Positions 1-8,835 of a stretch of DNA of 64,000 nucleotides are shown here, one piece after another. The stretch comes from Methanoregulaceae archaeon PtaB.Bin056 (GTDB lineage Archaea; Halobacteriota; Methanomicrobia; Methanomicrobiales; Methanospirillaceae): NCBI GenBank assembly GCA_002067095.1, contig MVQD01000035.1, positions 1 to 64,000 on the forward strand. The letters run 5' to 3'. The position numbers and the translations under genes were made by a program. The notes beneath the pieces are model-generated. The model made no database searches and was not told the origin of the DNA. It saw only the letters and a program-made list of their open reading frames with translations. The number at the start of each line of letters is the position of its first letter. Positions within the stretch are counted from its first letter, which is position 1.

Positions 1-242
1 ATGGTGATCGGTCGTTCCTGGACGAGTGGGTCCTTCCAGGTCCAGTAGACCGGACCATAGTCCCTGGTTGCCATCGGCCCCTCGTCGCTCACCAAAAAAG
101 AGGGAGCGTCCCACCTGACGAAGTGCCCGTCTGAGGCAGTCCGGCGGAACGCGTACGCGCACTCGGAGGCATTGACCGCCCCAAGGTCAGGGAGGAGGGG
201 AAGGCCCGGCACAGACGAAAGGCTATGGGAATACCGGGGCAT
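1..242 (-). CDS. Partial unknown protein running off the window edge
   Basis: The frame is open from an ATG at 242 down to base 1 and continues beyond the window, so only the first ~80 residues are visible. From about position 180 downward the codons look like real coding sequence, with G/C at most third positions and aromatic-rich segments such as FVRWDAPSFLVSD and YGPVYWTWKD. The start is uncertain: no ribosome-binding site precedes the ATG, and a GTG at 212 is an alternative. I do not recognise the family. It lies downstream of the flavoprotein gene on the same strand, with about 180 bases between them. Confidence 0.4.
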   Translation of the reverse strand, partial: MPRYSHSLSSVPGLPLLPDLGAVNASECAYAFRRTASDGHFVRWDAPSFLVSDEGPMATRDYGPVYWTWKDPLVQERPIT

Positions 243-422
243 CTCCGCGATAATTGAGGCCTCGACTATCGAAGGGCGGTGCAGGCAAAGGCCGCCGGTG
301 AGGAGGCAACGGGGAACAGGACGAGAGCGCCCCTGGAGCCGGGTCGTTCACCCACCTCGCGTGCGAGAACGCGGGGCGTACCCTTTCCCCGGGGGATGGG
401 ATGGACGGGCCTGCAACCGCCC

Positions 423-1001
423 TTACCCTGACGCAATCTTCTTCAGGATCCATGCCATGTTCTCCCCGAGAGCCTGCATGGTCCTGATGCCCTCCCCGTC
501 GTTCTCCACGTCACCGGGGTTCATGCCGAGGCCGATGTTCCAGTAGATCGACCCCACCGTGTACATCCCGCTGATGCCGAAGAAATGGTTGATGGTGTCA
601 AATGCATGGATGCCTCCCGCCCTCCGTGCCGCAACTACCGCCGCTCCCACTTTCCGGGCGAAGAGGCCGCCGTTTGCCATCGCGACGAAGCCCGCACGGT
701 CGATGAGGGCCTTTGTCTCTGTGGAGACATCGGCAAAGTACGTCGGCGATCCGATCAGGATGCCGTCGGCAGCAACCATCTTTTTGATGCACTCGTTGAT
801 GATGTCGTCATCAAAGACGCACCGCTGGTCCTGGTTCGTAAAGCACTTCCCGCACGCCGTGCACCCGTGCACCTTCTCGCCCCCGACATGGACCAGTTCA
901 GTCCTCATCCCCTCGTCTCTCAGGACCCCGAGCACCTTATTCAGCAGCACTTCGGTGTTCCCTCCCCTCCTTGGGCTTCCGCAGAATGCGACTACACGCA
1001 T
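423..1001 (-). CDS. Iron-sulfur flavoprotein / NADPH-dependent FMN reductase family
   Basis: This is a flavodoxin-fold electron carrier of about 192 residues. The N-terminus has the FMN phosphate-binding loop GSPRRGGNTE. It is followed by the compact cysteine cluster CTACGKC plus a fourth Cys six residues later (CX2CX2CX6C), which is the 4Fe-4S ligand pattern of archaeal Isf-type flavoproteins. The motif GSPTYFADVS matches the second FMN-contacting loop of the family. I chose the ATG at 1001 because AGGTGA lies just upstream; a GTG two codons earlier is also possible. Role inferred from the family: cytoplasmic redox protein passing electrons between ferredoxin-type donors and FMN-dependent acceptors. 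The physiological partner is not visible here. Confidence 0.85.
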   Translation of the reverse strand: MRVVAFCGSPRRGGNTEVLLNKVLGVLRDEGMRTELVHVGGEKVHGCTACGKCFTNQDQRCVFDDDIINECIKKMVAADGILIGSPTYFADVSTETKALIDRAGFVAMANGGLFARKVGAAVVAARRAGGIHAFDTINHFFGISGMYTVGSIYWNIGLGMNPGDVENDGEGIRTMQALGENMAWILKKIASG

Positions 1002-1238
1002 GATCACCTGATGGAGGCGGGATCATATCAAGGTCACGGCGGGTATCGTGGTCTCCGGGAAAAACCATGGAACACCCCGGTCCGGACATCCAGATTCCGA
1101 ATGAGACTGGTAGGAACAGTTGCCGGGGGTTTTTCCGCCTGGAGCCTCCACCGGCAGGTATTAGGCCAGACCCGGTCAATAATAACACGTTTATTCTAAA
1201 AATTGCGACCGCCGGGCATCCGGCCCCCCGCAACCCGG

Positions 1239-2690
1239 GTGATATTCATCCAGAAGAGCAACTCCTCCCACACGGCCTCCAAAGACATCGACACTCCTGA
1301 TCCCACGAGAGGAGAAGAACACCGGCGTGAGGTCACCAGGGGCGTCTCCCTTCTCACCGGAGACCCGGGGGTCGCAATCAGGAAACTCTCGGGCCCGATG
1401 ATCCTCGCGATGCTCCTCATGTCCCTCTACAACCTTGCGGACGCAGTCTGGGTGGCGGGCCTTGGCCCCGGCTCCCTTGCGGCGGTAGGGTTCATCACCC
1501 CTCTTTTCATGGTCTTCATCGGGCTCGGAAACGGCCTCGGCGCAGGGGTTTCATCCGCAGTAGCACGGTATATCGGGGCCGGAAACCGGAAAGAAGCAGA
1601 GAACGCCGCGGTGCACGGGATCCTCATTGGTCTTGGAATCGCGGCGGTCCTGACGCTGCCGCTCGTCGTCTTCGCAGAACCGGTCGCCGCGCTTCTCGGA
1701 GCAGGCGAGGTGACGTCCATTGCCGCCGAGTACGGGCAGATCGTCTTTGCCGGGGCCGCATTCATCCTCTTCAACACCATCGCCTATGCCATCCTCAGGG
1801 GCGAAGGCGACACGAAGAGGACGATGTATGCAATGGCCGCATCGTCCATCCTCAACGTCATCCTCGACCCCATCCTCATCTACGGGGCCGGGTGGGGGAT
1901 CGCGGGGGCGGCGATCGCAACCGTCATCTCCATGGCGCTCGTCTCCGTTGTAATCCTCTACTGGTTTGTGGTCAAGAAAGACACCTACCTCTCCATATCC
2001 CCGCGGATATTTGTCCCAGAGCATGAGATGACCGGTGATATCCTCCGTGTAGGACTCCCTGCAAGCGTTGAATTTCTCCTGATGTCGATCCTGGGAGTGA
2101 TGATCAACGCGGTCCTCGTCATGGTCGCCTCCACCGATGCGGTAGCCGTCTATACCTCGGGATGGCGCCTCGTGATGTTTGCGGTCATCCCGGTCATTGC
2201 CATCAGCACGACGCTCATATCGGTGATCGGCGCCGCGTACGGGGCCAGGAACTTCGATCACCTGAAGACCGCCCACGCGTATGCCATACGCCTCGGGACT
2301 GCCATTTCGGCCGTCATGGCTGTCGGCATCTTCATCTTCGCCCCGCAGATCGCGTTCCTCTTTGCCTATACCGACAGCATGGCCTCCCTTGCCCCGCGGA
2401 TCGCCCTCTTCATGCAGGCGATCGCCGTCCTGCTCGTGTTCATGCCTGCCGGGATGATGTCCCTCTCTGTCTTCCAGGGGACCGGCCGCGGGATGATATC
2501 GCTTCTCATCAATATCATCCGAACGCTCGCATTCGTTGCAGTTTTTGTCTATATCCTCGGGATATTCCTGGGATACGGGGAGATTGGGGTCTGGGCAGGG
2601 ATCATCACCGGCAACATCATCGGGAGCGCAGTCGCATATCTCTGGGCCCGGGCATATGTCTCCCGGCTGGTGGCGGTCGTGCGGGAATAA
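1239..2690 (+). CDS. MATE family multidrug/cation efflux transporter
   Basis: This is an integral membrane antiporter of the MATE family (NorM/MJ0709-like), with twelve predicted hydrophobic segments. The N-terminal signature LLTGDPGVAIRKLSGPM and the following LYNLADAVWVAGLG are typical of archaeal MATE proteins. The family exports drugs or organic cations in exchange for Na+ or H+; the substrate here is unknown. The frame has no ATG before the first membrane helix. The start must be a GTG at 1239 or a TTG at 1203, and I prefer GTG because family members rarely carry longer N-termini. It stands alone and converges with the YqhA-like gene downstream. Confidence 0.88.
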   Translation: MIFIQKSNSSHTASKDIDTPDPTRGEEHRREVTRGVSLLTGDPGVAIRKLSGPMILAMLLMSLYNLADAVWVAGLGPGSLAAVGFITPLFMVFIGLGNGLGAGVSSAVARYIGAGNRKEAENAAVHGILIGLGIAAVLTLPLVVFAEPVAALLGAGEVTSIAAEYGQIVFAGAAFILFNTIAYAILRGEGDTKRTMYAMAASSILNVILDPILIYGAGWGIAGAAIATVISMALVSVVILYWFVVKKDTYLSISPRIFVPEHEMTGDILRVGLPASVEFLLMSILGVMINAVLVMVASTDAVAVYTSGWRLVMFAVIPVIAISTTLISVIGAAYGARNFDHLKTAHAYAIRLGTAISAVMAVGIFIFAPQIAFLFAYTDSMASLAPRIALFMQAIAVLLVFMPAGMMSLSVFQGTGRGMISLLINIIRTLAFVAVFVYILGIFLGYGEIGVWAGIITGNIIGSAVAYLWARAYVSRLVAVVRE

Positions 2691-2864
2691 ACCCGGACCC
2701 CTCATGCACCATGGCAGGTGGAATTGGGGTTCACTGACTCTCTTCAACGGCACCCGGATTGTGAACCTTTAAAGACTGGCCATCGGAAACCGGTGGTCCC
2801 GGCGATCTGCGTGAGGCCGGCAGATCGCCAAGGCATGCACTCCAGGAAAAATGGAGGAGACGGA

Positions 2865-3404
2865 TCAGTCCTTTATCCAGACGTACAGGGATATTGCGCC
2901 GATCACAGCTGCGTTGGCAAGGCCGTAGACGAGGAGGTCCCCCTGGCCATTGGGCCATATGAGGGACTCGCCCAGGAAGAGCACGGCAAGCGCGATCACC
3001 ACGAGTCCCAGGAGCTTCTCCTTCAGGTCATCGAGGTCGCATATCTTGAGCCAGCCAGGGAGGGGTGCTTTTGCGATGAAGAGCTCGTAAAACCCGAGGG
3101 CGATGATGTAGAAGACCGTTGCGACCAGGAAGAGGTCCACGAGCTCAACGGCTACTGCCATTGCCGCCTTCATTGCCTCGATCTCGAGCGAGAAATGACT
3201 GAATGCATAATAGAGGCTGGAGAGGGTAATGATAAAGCCGTATACAAAGAGGGAAAAGGCAAGTAAGGACGAGCCGAGGACTGCAAGGAGAAAGAGGAAC
3301 CTGCTGATGCGCCCGACCAAGAACACCCCTTTCCCGGGACTTTGCCCGCACAGGTCACTTCCTTCCTGAAGGGGAGGGGCTTTTCCTTCTGCATCAGGTC
3401 CCAT
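2865..3404 (-). CDS. YqhA family (UPF0114) integral membrane protein
   Basis: This is a membrane protein of ~179 residues with four hydrophobic helices. The family region runs from GRISRFLFLLAVLGS through LVDLFLVATVFYIIALG and GESLIWPNG to a final helix at the C-terminus. YqhA-family proteins occur in bacteria and archaea, and their biochemical role is not established. The start is set at 3404 because GGTAAGG precedes that ATG at good spacing; an upstream extension of 12 codons is possible but lacks a binding site. It is convergent with the MATE gene and lies downstream of the cysteine-cluster gene. Confidence 0.8.
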   Translation of the reverse strand: MGPDAEGKAPPLQEGSDLCGQSPGKGVFLVGRISRFLFLLAVLGSSLLAFSLFVYGFIITLSSLYYAFSHFSLEIEAMKAAMAVAVELVDLFLVATVFYIIALGFYELFIAKAPLPGWLKICDLDDLKEKLLGLVVIALAVLFLGESLIWPNGQGDLLVYGLANAAVIGAISLYVWIKD

Positions 3405-3566
3405 CTTGTTCCTTACCTCCTCTTTTCTTAAAGATCGCACCTTTTCCTACATAAAGCGGCAGGTGGCAGCCCGGGAAACGGGGGAAAGCTGGCAGGCAGC
3501 CTGGCGAAGCATGCCCCAGGCGGCCCTGGGAAAACAGTCTTTCTCTCCGAATCGTTTGGTTTCGGT

Positions 3567-4049
3567 TCACTGAAAAACAGAATATCCCCGCTCCCGGAAG
3601 AATCCGGACACGGCCTCGTCCCATTTCCGGTCGTCAGGGGTATCGAGGGACTGGCGGAACTCCTCCCACTTCCCGCGGAGGCCCTCGTCCTCAAGGCAGA
3701 GGTACCGCTTCTCCATGACCCGGGCAACCCGCCTCCCCTCCCTGTCAAGGACAAGGACCCTCCAGCACTGGTATTCCCGGCACACGTCAGGGCGGGTCTG
3801 GTGGACGGTGCAGAACGCCAGCCCCCGGGACCCGTCAATGCGGAGGAACGGGCACGGGTCCTGCCAGTGTCCGGGGATTGGAGACTCCAGAAAAAGCCGG
3901 CGAAGAGACGGAGCCACCTCCACTTCGCGCGTGTCCCCGGTGTACTCGTTTTGGAGAAGGTAGCGGAACTCGTCGAGTTGCCCGACGATGGAGAAGACCT
4001 GCCCCATCACGCTGCAGCATTCCCCGCACTGCTGGCAGAAGTAGGCCAT
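3567..4049 (-). CDS. YkgJ-type cysteine-cluster protein (zinc/iron-chelating domain)
   Basis: This is a small soluble protein of 160 residues from the YkgJ/UPF0153 group. Cysteines are placed as in the family: CQQCGECC at residues 5-12, a CPF motif near 65, FCTVHQTRP near 80, and a final CREYQC cluster near 90. These residues are thought to bind an iron-sulfur cluster or zinc; the reaction is not known. Start and length fit the family. It is divergent from the PspC gene, with an ~80-base shared promoter region. Confidence 0.8.
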   Translation of the reverse strand: MAYFCQQCGECCSVMGQVFSIVGQLDEFRYLLQNEYTGDTREVEVAPSLRRLFLESPIPGHWQDPCPFLRIDGSRGLAFCTVHQTRPDVCREYQCWRVLVLDREGRRVARVMEKRYLCLEDEGLRGKWEEFRQSLDTPDDRKWDEAVSGFFRERGYSVFQ

Positions 4050-4131
4050 GTACGGAGACTATCGACCCGGTGGAATATGCATCTTTGGGAGAAAAGGAAT
4101 ATTTTTCCGTGCCGGGGACGGTGTATTCTCC

Positions 4132-4344
4132 ATGAAACGGCTGATGCGGATGAAGGAAGGGAAACTGCTCGGGGGAGTGTGCGGGGGAATTGGTATCTAC
4201 TTCGAGGTTGACCCGGTTGTCATCCGGATCCTCTGGGTCGTCCTCACCCTGCTTTCGGTCGGGATCGGGGTGATCGTGTACATCGCGGCCTGGCTCCTGA
4301 TGCCTGAGGAGGGAGAGGCGGGGACCGCCACGCAGTCTCCCTGA
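4132..4344 (+). CDS. PspC domain-containing small membrane protein
   Basis: This protein of about 70 residues is essentially one PspC domain. A basic start leads into KLLGGVCGGIGIYFEVDP, which is the hallmark GGVCGGLA-type motif, followed by one strong transmembrane helix (IGVIVYIAAWLLMP). PspC domains act in membrane-stress responses in bacteria; in archaea they are common stand-alone proteins without a defined role. The frame is open further upstream, but the ATG at 4132 has GGGGACGG upstream and leaves the usual short N-terminus. Confidence 0.78.
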   Translation: MKRLMRMKEGKLLGGVCGGIGIYFEVDPVVIRILWVVLTLLSVGIGVIVYIAAWLLMPEEGEAGTATQSP

Positions 4345-4462
4345 ACGCCCTGGATTGCACGGGGACGAAGAGCCCGGGAGGGTGGATGGGCGTTCGCGGC
4401 TGAAAATGCCTTTTTTTCCATGCAGTGCGCCGAAAGGGACCGCCACGCGGATGCGACCTTTG

Positions 4463-4873
4463 TTAGTCCCCGCCGGGGACATCGATATCCCTTGCATACG
4501 GCTTGATATCGATGACAGGCGTCCCGTCGAGTGCATCCAGCCCCCGGACACGGAGGACACGCCCGTCCACCGCCAGGAGGTCGACGACAGAGAGGGAGAC
4601 GGGGTTTGGCCTGTCCGGCGAGCGGGTGGCAAACACCCCGTGCTCGACGGGGTTGTGCGGAGGCGTCACCCGGAGCGTCGAGCGATTCGCCCTGTCGAAC
4701 CAGCAGAGGACAAAGAGGTGGGTCTTCTCCGCGACCCGGAAGAGCCCCGGCTCGTATGCAGGATCGATCACGATCTCTGAAACTGCGTCAGAGAGCCTTC
4801 CCTGCCGGGGGGCGTCCCCCCTCTCCCTGTAGGGGGACCGGACGTACCCGATTGGGTGGAGCTCGATCTTCAT
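4463..4873 (-). CDS. TrmO/TsaA-like SAM-dependent methyltransferase
   Basis: This 136-residue protein is a member of the TrmO (TsaA/YaeB/VirR) family, whose studied member N6-methylates t6A37 in tRNA using SAM. Family features are visible: the opening IGYVRSPY, the central HLFVLCWFDRA, and the SAM-binding ATRSPDRPNPVSLSV with closing GTPVIDIKPYA. It overlaps the stop of the FmdE gene by ATGA at 4870-4873, so the two are translationally coupled. Its position at the end of a metal-importer operon argues that it may not act on tRNA; compare the second copy at 46829. Confidence 0.82.
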   Translation of the reverse strand: MKIELHPIGYVRSPYRERGDAPRQGRLSDAVSEIVIDPAYEPGLFRVAEKTHLFVLCWFDRANRSTLRVTPPHNPVEHGVFATRSPDRPNPVSLSVVDLLAVDGRVLRVRGLDALDGTPVIDIKPYARDIDVPGGD

Positions 4874-5520
4874 GGAAAACGGCGTTCCCCGCCATGCACG
4901 CGCGACTCGGCGCAGGGGATGCAGACCCTCGAGCCTTCAACGAGCCGGGTCTTTGCGTCGGCAACCGGCTCCCCGCAGCAGGCGCATACCACCGATGCGA
5001 AGATCCGAGCCTTTTGGGGGGGTTCCGGCGGGATCTCGCTGATGCGAAGCAGCGTCTCATCCGGGACCGAGAGGATGCTCATCGTCGCCGCCTTCATCAG
5101 CGACCGGAACTCTGCTTCCTCTTGCGGAGACGCTGCCCCTGAGAAGACCTTCTTCCGGAGGTCGTCCATTGCGGACCGCTCCGGCATGTCGGACTGTGCG
5201 ACAAGGACCCTGATCGCACGCCCGCTCTCGCGGGAGAAGAAGGAGAAGACGTGCTTTCCGTAGTCATGGATGACGAGGTTGCCCTTCCCTGCCGTGCAGC
5301 CGGTCACCACCTGGATGGCGTCGACCCCGCAGGCGTCGGTCTCAGCGATGCAGACGAGCTCCTCGTCGTAGGGCCTTGCGATCCCAAGCGTCCTCATCGC
5401 GGCGGTCGCGACCCGGTACCCGGTCGCAAGCCCCGGGCAGGCATGGCCGTGGAATGCGACGCATTCTTCAAACGAAGGGTAATGAGAGTGGAAATGGGTT
5501 CCTTCCTGGTTTTCACACAT
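4870..5520 (-). CDS. FmdE family protein with C-terminal zinc ribbon
   Basis: This is an FmdE-domain protein of ~216 residues. The metal-binding signature FHGHACPGLATGYR sits near the N-terminus, with the conserved Cys of VTGCTAGKGN further on. The C-terminal ~40 residues form a four-cysteine zinc ribbon (CACCGEP and CIPCAES). The family was named after a protein co-purifying with Mo formylmethanofuran dehydrogenase; the actual function is unproven, and a metal or cofactor chaperone role is often suspected. The ATG at 5520 has AGGTG upstream. An ATG at 5559 overlapping the importer ATPase stop by 8 bases is the alternative. It is coupled to TrmO downstream. Confidence 0.85.
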   Translation of the reverse strand: MCENQEGTHFHSHYPSFEECVAFHGHACPGLATGYRVATAAMRTLGIARPYDEELVCIAETDACGVDAIQVVTGCTAGKGNLVIHDYGKHVFSFFSRESGRAIRVLVAQSDMPERSAMDDLRKKVFSGAASPQEEAEFRSLMKAATMSILSVPDETLLRISEIPPEPPQKARIFASVVCACCGEPVADAKTRLVEGSRVCIPCAESRVHGGERRFP

Positions 5521-5551
5521 AGGTATGCACCTGTTTGTAAGGGAAAGTACA

Positions 5552-6331
5552 TCAATCATTCAGCAGCCCGCAGGCCTCCCCTGCAGGGACCACACACCGC
5601 ACGCCGCCAAGCTCGCCGATGACCACCGGGAGCCCGTACACCTCCTCGATCACTCCGGGGCTGATCACGTCGTGGCCCCCGTGCGAGAAGACCCTGCCGC
5701 CTTTCAGGAAGATGAAGCGGTCGGCGAACCGGAGCGCCTGGTTGAGGTCGTGCATCGTCATCACCGCGGCGATATGGTGCTCGCGCACGATCTGGGCGAT
5801 GATCGAAAGGATATTGACCTGGTTCTTCAGGTCGAGGTTGCTCGTAGGTTCGTCAAGGAGGAGGACTTTTGGCTCCTGGACGATGGCGCGGGCGATGGCA
5901 ATCTTCTGGAGCTCTCCCCCGCTCATCTCGTCGATGTAGGAGAGCCGGAGGTGGTCCATCTGGAGCCGCCTGAAGACCGCGTCCACGACTTTTAAGTCCT
6001 TCTCGGTCACGTCCCAGCCGATGTGAGGTCGCCGTCCGAGAAGAACCGCGTCAAACGCCGTGAGCCTCCCGGTCTCCACCCGCTGGGGGACGTAGCCCAC
6101 TTTCCGGGCGATCTCCATCATACCGAGCCGTGAGAGGTCGTCGCCTTCGAGGAGGATTGCTCCCCCCTCCGGGGTGAGGATCCTGTTGAGGCACTTGAGG
6201 AGCGTGGTCTTCCCGACGCCGTTTGGGCCGAGGATCGCCACGATCTCCCCCTCATTGATGGAGAACGCGATATCTGCGAGCACTTCATGGTTCCGGTAGA
6301 GGAACCGGAGCTCGTCAACAGAGAGGATCAT
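5552..6331 (-). CDS. FecE/BtuD-type ABC importer ATPase
   Basis: This is the cytoplasmic ATPase of a type II importer, 259 residues. It has Walker A GPNGVGKTT near residue 36, the signature MSGGELQK, Walker B VLLLDEPTSNLDL, and the H-loop histidine in MTMHDLNQ. The PHIGWDVTEKD segment is typical of iron-complex/cobalamin transporters. Its ATG overlaps the permease stop as ATGA. It works with the permease at 6328 and the binding lipoprotein at 7449 to import an iron chelate, cobamide or related tetrapyrrole; the substrate cannot be fixed from sequence. Confidence 0.92.
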   Translation of the reverse strand: MILSVDELRFLYRNHEVLADIAFSINEGEIVAILGPNGVGKTTLLKCLNRILTPEGGAILLEGDDLSRLGMMEIARKVGYVPQRVETGRLTAFDAVLLGRRPHIGWDVTEKDLKVVDAVFRRLQMDHLRLSYIDEMSGGELQKIAIARAIVQEPKVLLLDEPTSNLDLKNQVNILSIIAQIVREHHIAAVMTMHDLNQALRFADRFIFLKGGRVFSHGGHDVISPGVIEEVYGLPVVIGELGGVRCVVPAGEACGLLND

Positions 6332-7398
6332 CTGCGGTACCCCCTGAGCAACAGGTAGATGAAGACCGGCGCACCCATGAACGCGGTCAGGACCGCGACA
6401 GGCAGCACGTAGGGTGCGACGATAAGCCGTGCCACTGTATCCGAAGCAAGCAGGAGGATTCCGCCCATCACGCAGGAGCCTGCAATAAGGTATCGCTGGT
6501 CGTCGCCGATGATCCTTCGAGCCATGTGGGGGCACACGAGCCCCACGAACCCGATCACGCCGAGGAATGCGACGATCACCGCTGAGACAAGGGCGGCGAC
6601 GACCATGCCCACCAGGCGCACCCGTTCGACGTTCACCCCGAGGCCCTTCGCGGTCTCGTCGCCGGCATCGATCGCGTTGTAGTTCCACCGGTTCGCGACA
6701 AAATAGATCGTCGCTCCCGCGACAATGACTGCGATCAGCGCAAGCTCCGGCCAGTTCGCCCGTGAGACATCCCCAAACGTCCAGAAGACGACGGCTGCAA
6801 GCTGGGCGTCGTTTGAGAAGAACTGGAGGAACATGGTCCCGGCAGTAAAGAGCGAGGAGAGCGCGACTCCTGCAAGCACCATCACCTCCGGCGACGCCCC
6901 CCGGATCCGCGAGATGAGCAGGATCACAGCGGTCGCGAGCAGGCAGAAGAGGAATGCCATGATGGTGGTCAGGTAGGGGTTGTTGATGGTGACTGCATCC
7001 GCAACCCTCGACTGCATGGTGCCGGTCCCGAGCACGATGACCGAGACCGCAGCCCCGAATGCCCCCGCATTCGAGATGCCGAGGGTGAACGGCGAGCCCA
7101 GGGGGTTGCGGAGGATCGACTGCATCGCAACGCCCGCAACCGAGAGCCCCACGCCTGCCGCGATCGCCGTCAGTGCCTGAGGGAGCCGGATGTTCCAGAT
7201 GATGGCGTCCCACTTGTGGGAGACGTTCTGGCCAAGGAGTGTCGCAATGACGTCAGAAATGGGGATCTCGACTGCGCCGACCGAGATCGAGTACACAAGG
7301 AGGACGAGGAGGACAAGAAGTCCCCCGAGTATCCAGAACACCTTGTTCCTGACATAGCCGAGGTAATCGGCAGGGACCTCTCCGTCTGCAAAGTGCAC
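6328..7398 (-). CDS. FecCD/BtuC-type ABC importer permease
   Basis: This is a membrane permease of 356 residues with about ten helices. It carries family motifs RLPQALTAIAAGVGLSVAGVAMQ and the coupling-helix region GVIGFVGLVCPHMAR. The NPLGSPFTLGISNAGAFGA stretch is diagnostic for the iron-siderophore/vitamin B12 permease family. The start is a GTG preceded by GAGG. It sits 50 bases after the substrate-binding protein gene and overlaps the ATPase by four bases. As a homodimer it forms the channel of the importer encoded at 5552-8609. Confidence 0.92.
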   Translation of the reverse strand: MHFADGEVPADYLGYVRNKVFWILGGLLVLLVLLVYSISVGAVEIPISDVIATLLGQNVSHKWDAIIWNIRLPQALTAIAAGVGLSVAGVAMQSILRNPLGSPFTLGISNAGAFGAAVSVIVLGTGTMQSRVADAVTINNPYLTTIMAFLFCLLATAVILLISRIRGASPEVMVLAGVALSSLFTAGTMFLQFFSNDAQLAAVVFWTFGDVSRANWPELALIAVIVAGATIYFVANRWNYNAIDAGDETAKGLGVNVERVRLVGMVVAALVSAVIVAFLGVIGFVGLVCPHMARRIIGDDQRYLIAGSCVMGGILLLASDTVARLIVAPYVLPVAVLTAFMGAPVFIYLLLRGYRR

Positions 7399-7448
7399 CC
7401 TGCCTCACCCCTCTTCCTGTGCTGCGCCGGTCGTGGTCATGTCCGTAT

Positions 7449-8609
7449 CTACACCGGGATCTGCGAGAACGCGAACCCTCCATACTGGCTGTTCATCTGC
7501 GAGAAGACCGGCTTTCCTACAAAGAACGTGTAGATCTCGTCTGCCTTCTGTACCGGGTCAATGTCTGCAAACCGGTCGGGGTAGAGGACCTTGCCCACGA
7601 AGTAGGCATCTGCAAACACCGACTCGTAGTTCGTGTTGTAGAAGTTGTAGGGGAGCACCCCGTAGACCCTGCCTTCCTTTACCGCTGAGAGGCCCTTCAG
7701 CGCCGGGTCGTCCTTCAGTTCCCCGACCGCACCCTGGTTGTCCATCTGGAGTGTCCCGACATCGATGAAGAGGTATTCAGGATCCCAGTCGACGAGGGCC
7801 TCCCTGGCAATGTCGGCGTGTTCTGTACCCAAACCGGCAGCAACGTTCTTTGCATGCACCCAGAGGAACGGCGGGTACGCAGGCTCGGTGGAGATGATCC
7901 CGTGGGCACCTGAAAGCGATACCCCGCCGACGTACACTCTCTTCTGTTCGGCTTCGGGGATGTCGCCAGTCCGTTTCTCGAGGTCGGCGATCATCGCTTC
8001 GATGTAGGCGATCAGGTCCTCGGCGCGGTCCTGCTTCCCGATGGCCTGCCCCATCAGGCGGAGACCGCCGTACATCTCGGCCTTCTCGGCGTCATTGCGC
8101 AGGGAGCCGTACGGGAAGGCGACGACCGGGATACCTGTCTTCTCCTGGAGCTTGTCGGCTTCACCGGCGTTCGTTGCGGATGGCTGGCCTGTAGTTCCGG
8201 TCTTTAAGACGACCTGCGGGCCTATCCCGATGATCTTCTCGGGGTCGTCCTTGCCCCTGAACTCGCCGATGAGCGGCAGGGATTTGAACTGTGCACCCCA
8301 CGCGAGGGCATAGGGGCGACCTTCGATGGCCTGGTCCTTCTTCTCGATGCTATCCACGCCGACCACCAGGTCCTGCCCGCCAAGGTAGACCAGGTAGCGC
8401 AGGCAGCCTGAACCCGAGCAGACCACGCGCTCAAGGGGTACCGGGACCGTGACATCCCTTCCGAACCCGTCCTTCAGGTTGAGCGTGGCCGCTTTGCCTG
8501 ATGTTGAAGGTGCTTTTGTTTCAGGTGCGCTGTTGCTCATGCAGCCCGCAATCGCGAGCATCGCGCAGAGCAGGAGTGCCAATGAGAGAATAAGAGGAAA
8601 TTTCTTCAT
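7449..8609 (-). CDS. Iron-complex/cobamide-type ABC substrate-binding lipoprotein
   Basis: This is a secreted, lipid-anchored binding protein of the TroA/BtuF fold, ~386 residues. A hydrophobic signal ends in the lipobox LAIAGC. The mature domain opens with LKDGFGRDVTVPVPLERVVC and contains a cysteine pair, CSGSGC, just before LRYLVYL. The closing PDRFADIDPVQKADEIYTFFVG is shared with the two paralogues at 60946 and 62481. The start is set at the ATG at 8609; an in-frame TTG lies three codons upstream. It is first gene of the importer operon continuing through FmdE to TrmO. Confidence 0.9.
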   Translation of the reverse strand: MKKFPLILSLALLLCAMLAIAGCMSNSAPETKAPSTSGKAATLNLKDGFGRDVTVPVPLERVVCSGSGCLRYLVYLGGQDLVVGVDSIEKKDQAIEGRPYALAWGAQFKSLPLIGEFRGKDDPEKIIGIGPQVVLKTGTTGQPSATNAGEADKLQEKTGIPVVAFPYGSLRNDAEKAEMYGGLRLMGQAIGKQDRAEDLIAYIEAMIADLEKRTGDIPEAEQKRVYVGGVSLSGAHGIISTEPAYPPFLWVHAKNVAAGLGTEHADIAREALVDWDPEYLFIDVGTLQMDNQGAVGELKDDPALKGLSAVKEGRVYGVLPYNFYNTNYESVFADAYFVGKVLYPDRFADIDPVQKADEIYTFFVGKPVFSQMNSQYGGFAFSQIPV

Positions 8610-8760
8610 ACTTCTCAATGTTTTTTTACATATTATTTCAATATAATCAAATTATCATCATATTATAGATAAGAGAATACATTCATCTGTATGAAAGAAT
8701 TTGCAGGAATTTTCAACTTCATATATAATGCATATTTTTCCAGGCATCCATTTTGCTACT
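8610..8760 (-). promoter_or_regulatory. A/T-rich promoter region of the first importer operon
   Basis: The stretch is strongly A/T-rich compared with its surroundings. Read on the minus strand it has AATAATATG about 25 bases before the start and further TATA-like runs around 8641-8660, which fits an archaeal promoter with a short or absent leader. No clear operator could be assigned. Confidence 0.45.
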
Positions 8761-8835
8761 CCGCGGACGCCTTCCCTCCTCCCACACTCTCCCGGCGGGG
8801 GTTGGACTCGGACCCGAGAAATCCGTAGGTGGACA

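Noticed and set aside
172-546. Plus-strand open frame over the start of the window
   Set aside because: It runs antisense to the partial gene at 1-242 and the end of the flavoprotein gene. Its Arg/Pro-rich product has no recognisable features.
1551-2753. 400-residue minus-strand frame opposite the MATE gene
   Set aside because: It is rich in Asp, Gly, Arg and His, typical of the antisense of GC-rich coding DNA, while the plus strand encodes an unmistakable MATE transporter.
5552-7213. A single 553-residue protein reading through permease and ATPase
   Set aside because: The upstream half is only an out-of-frame reading of the permease gene; the real ATPase starts at the ATG at 6331 with an ATGA overlap.
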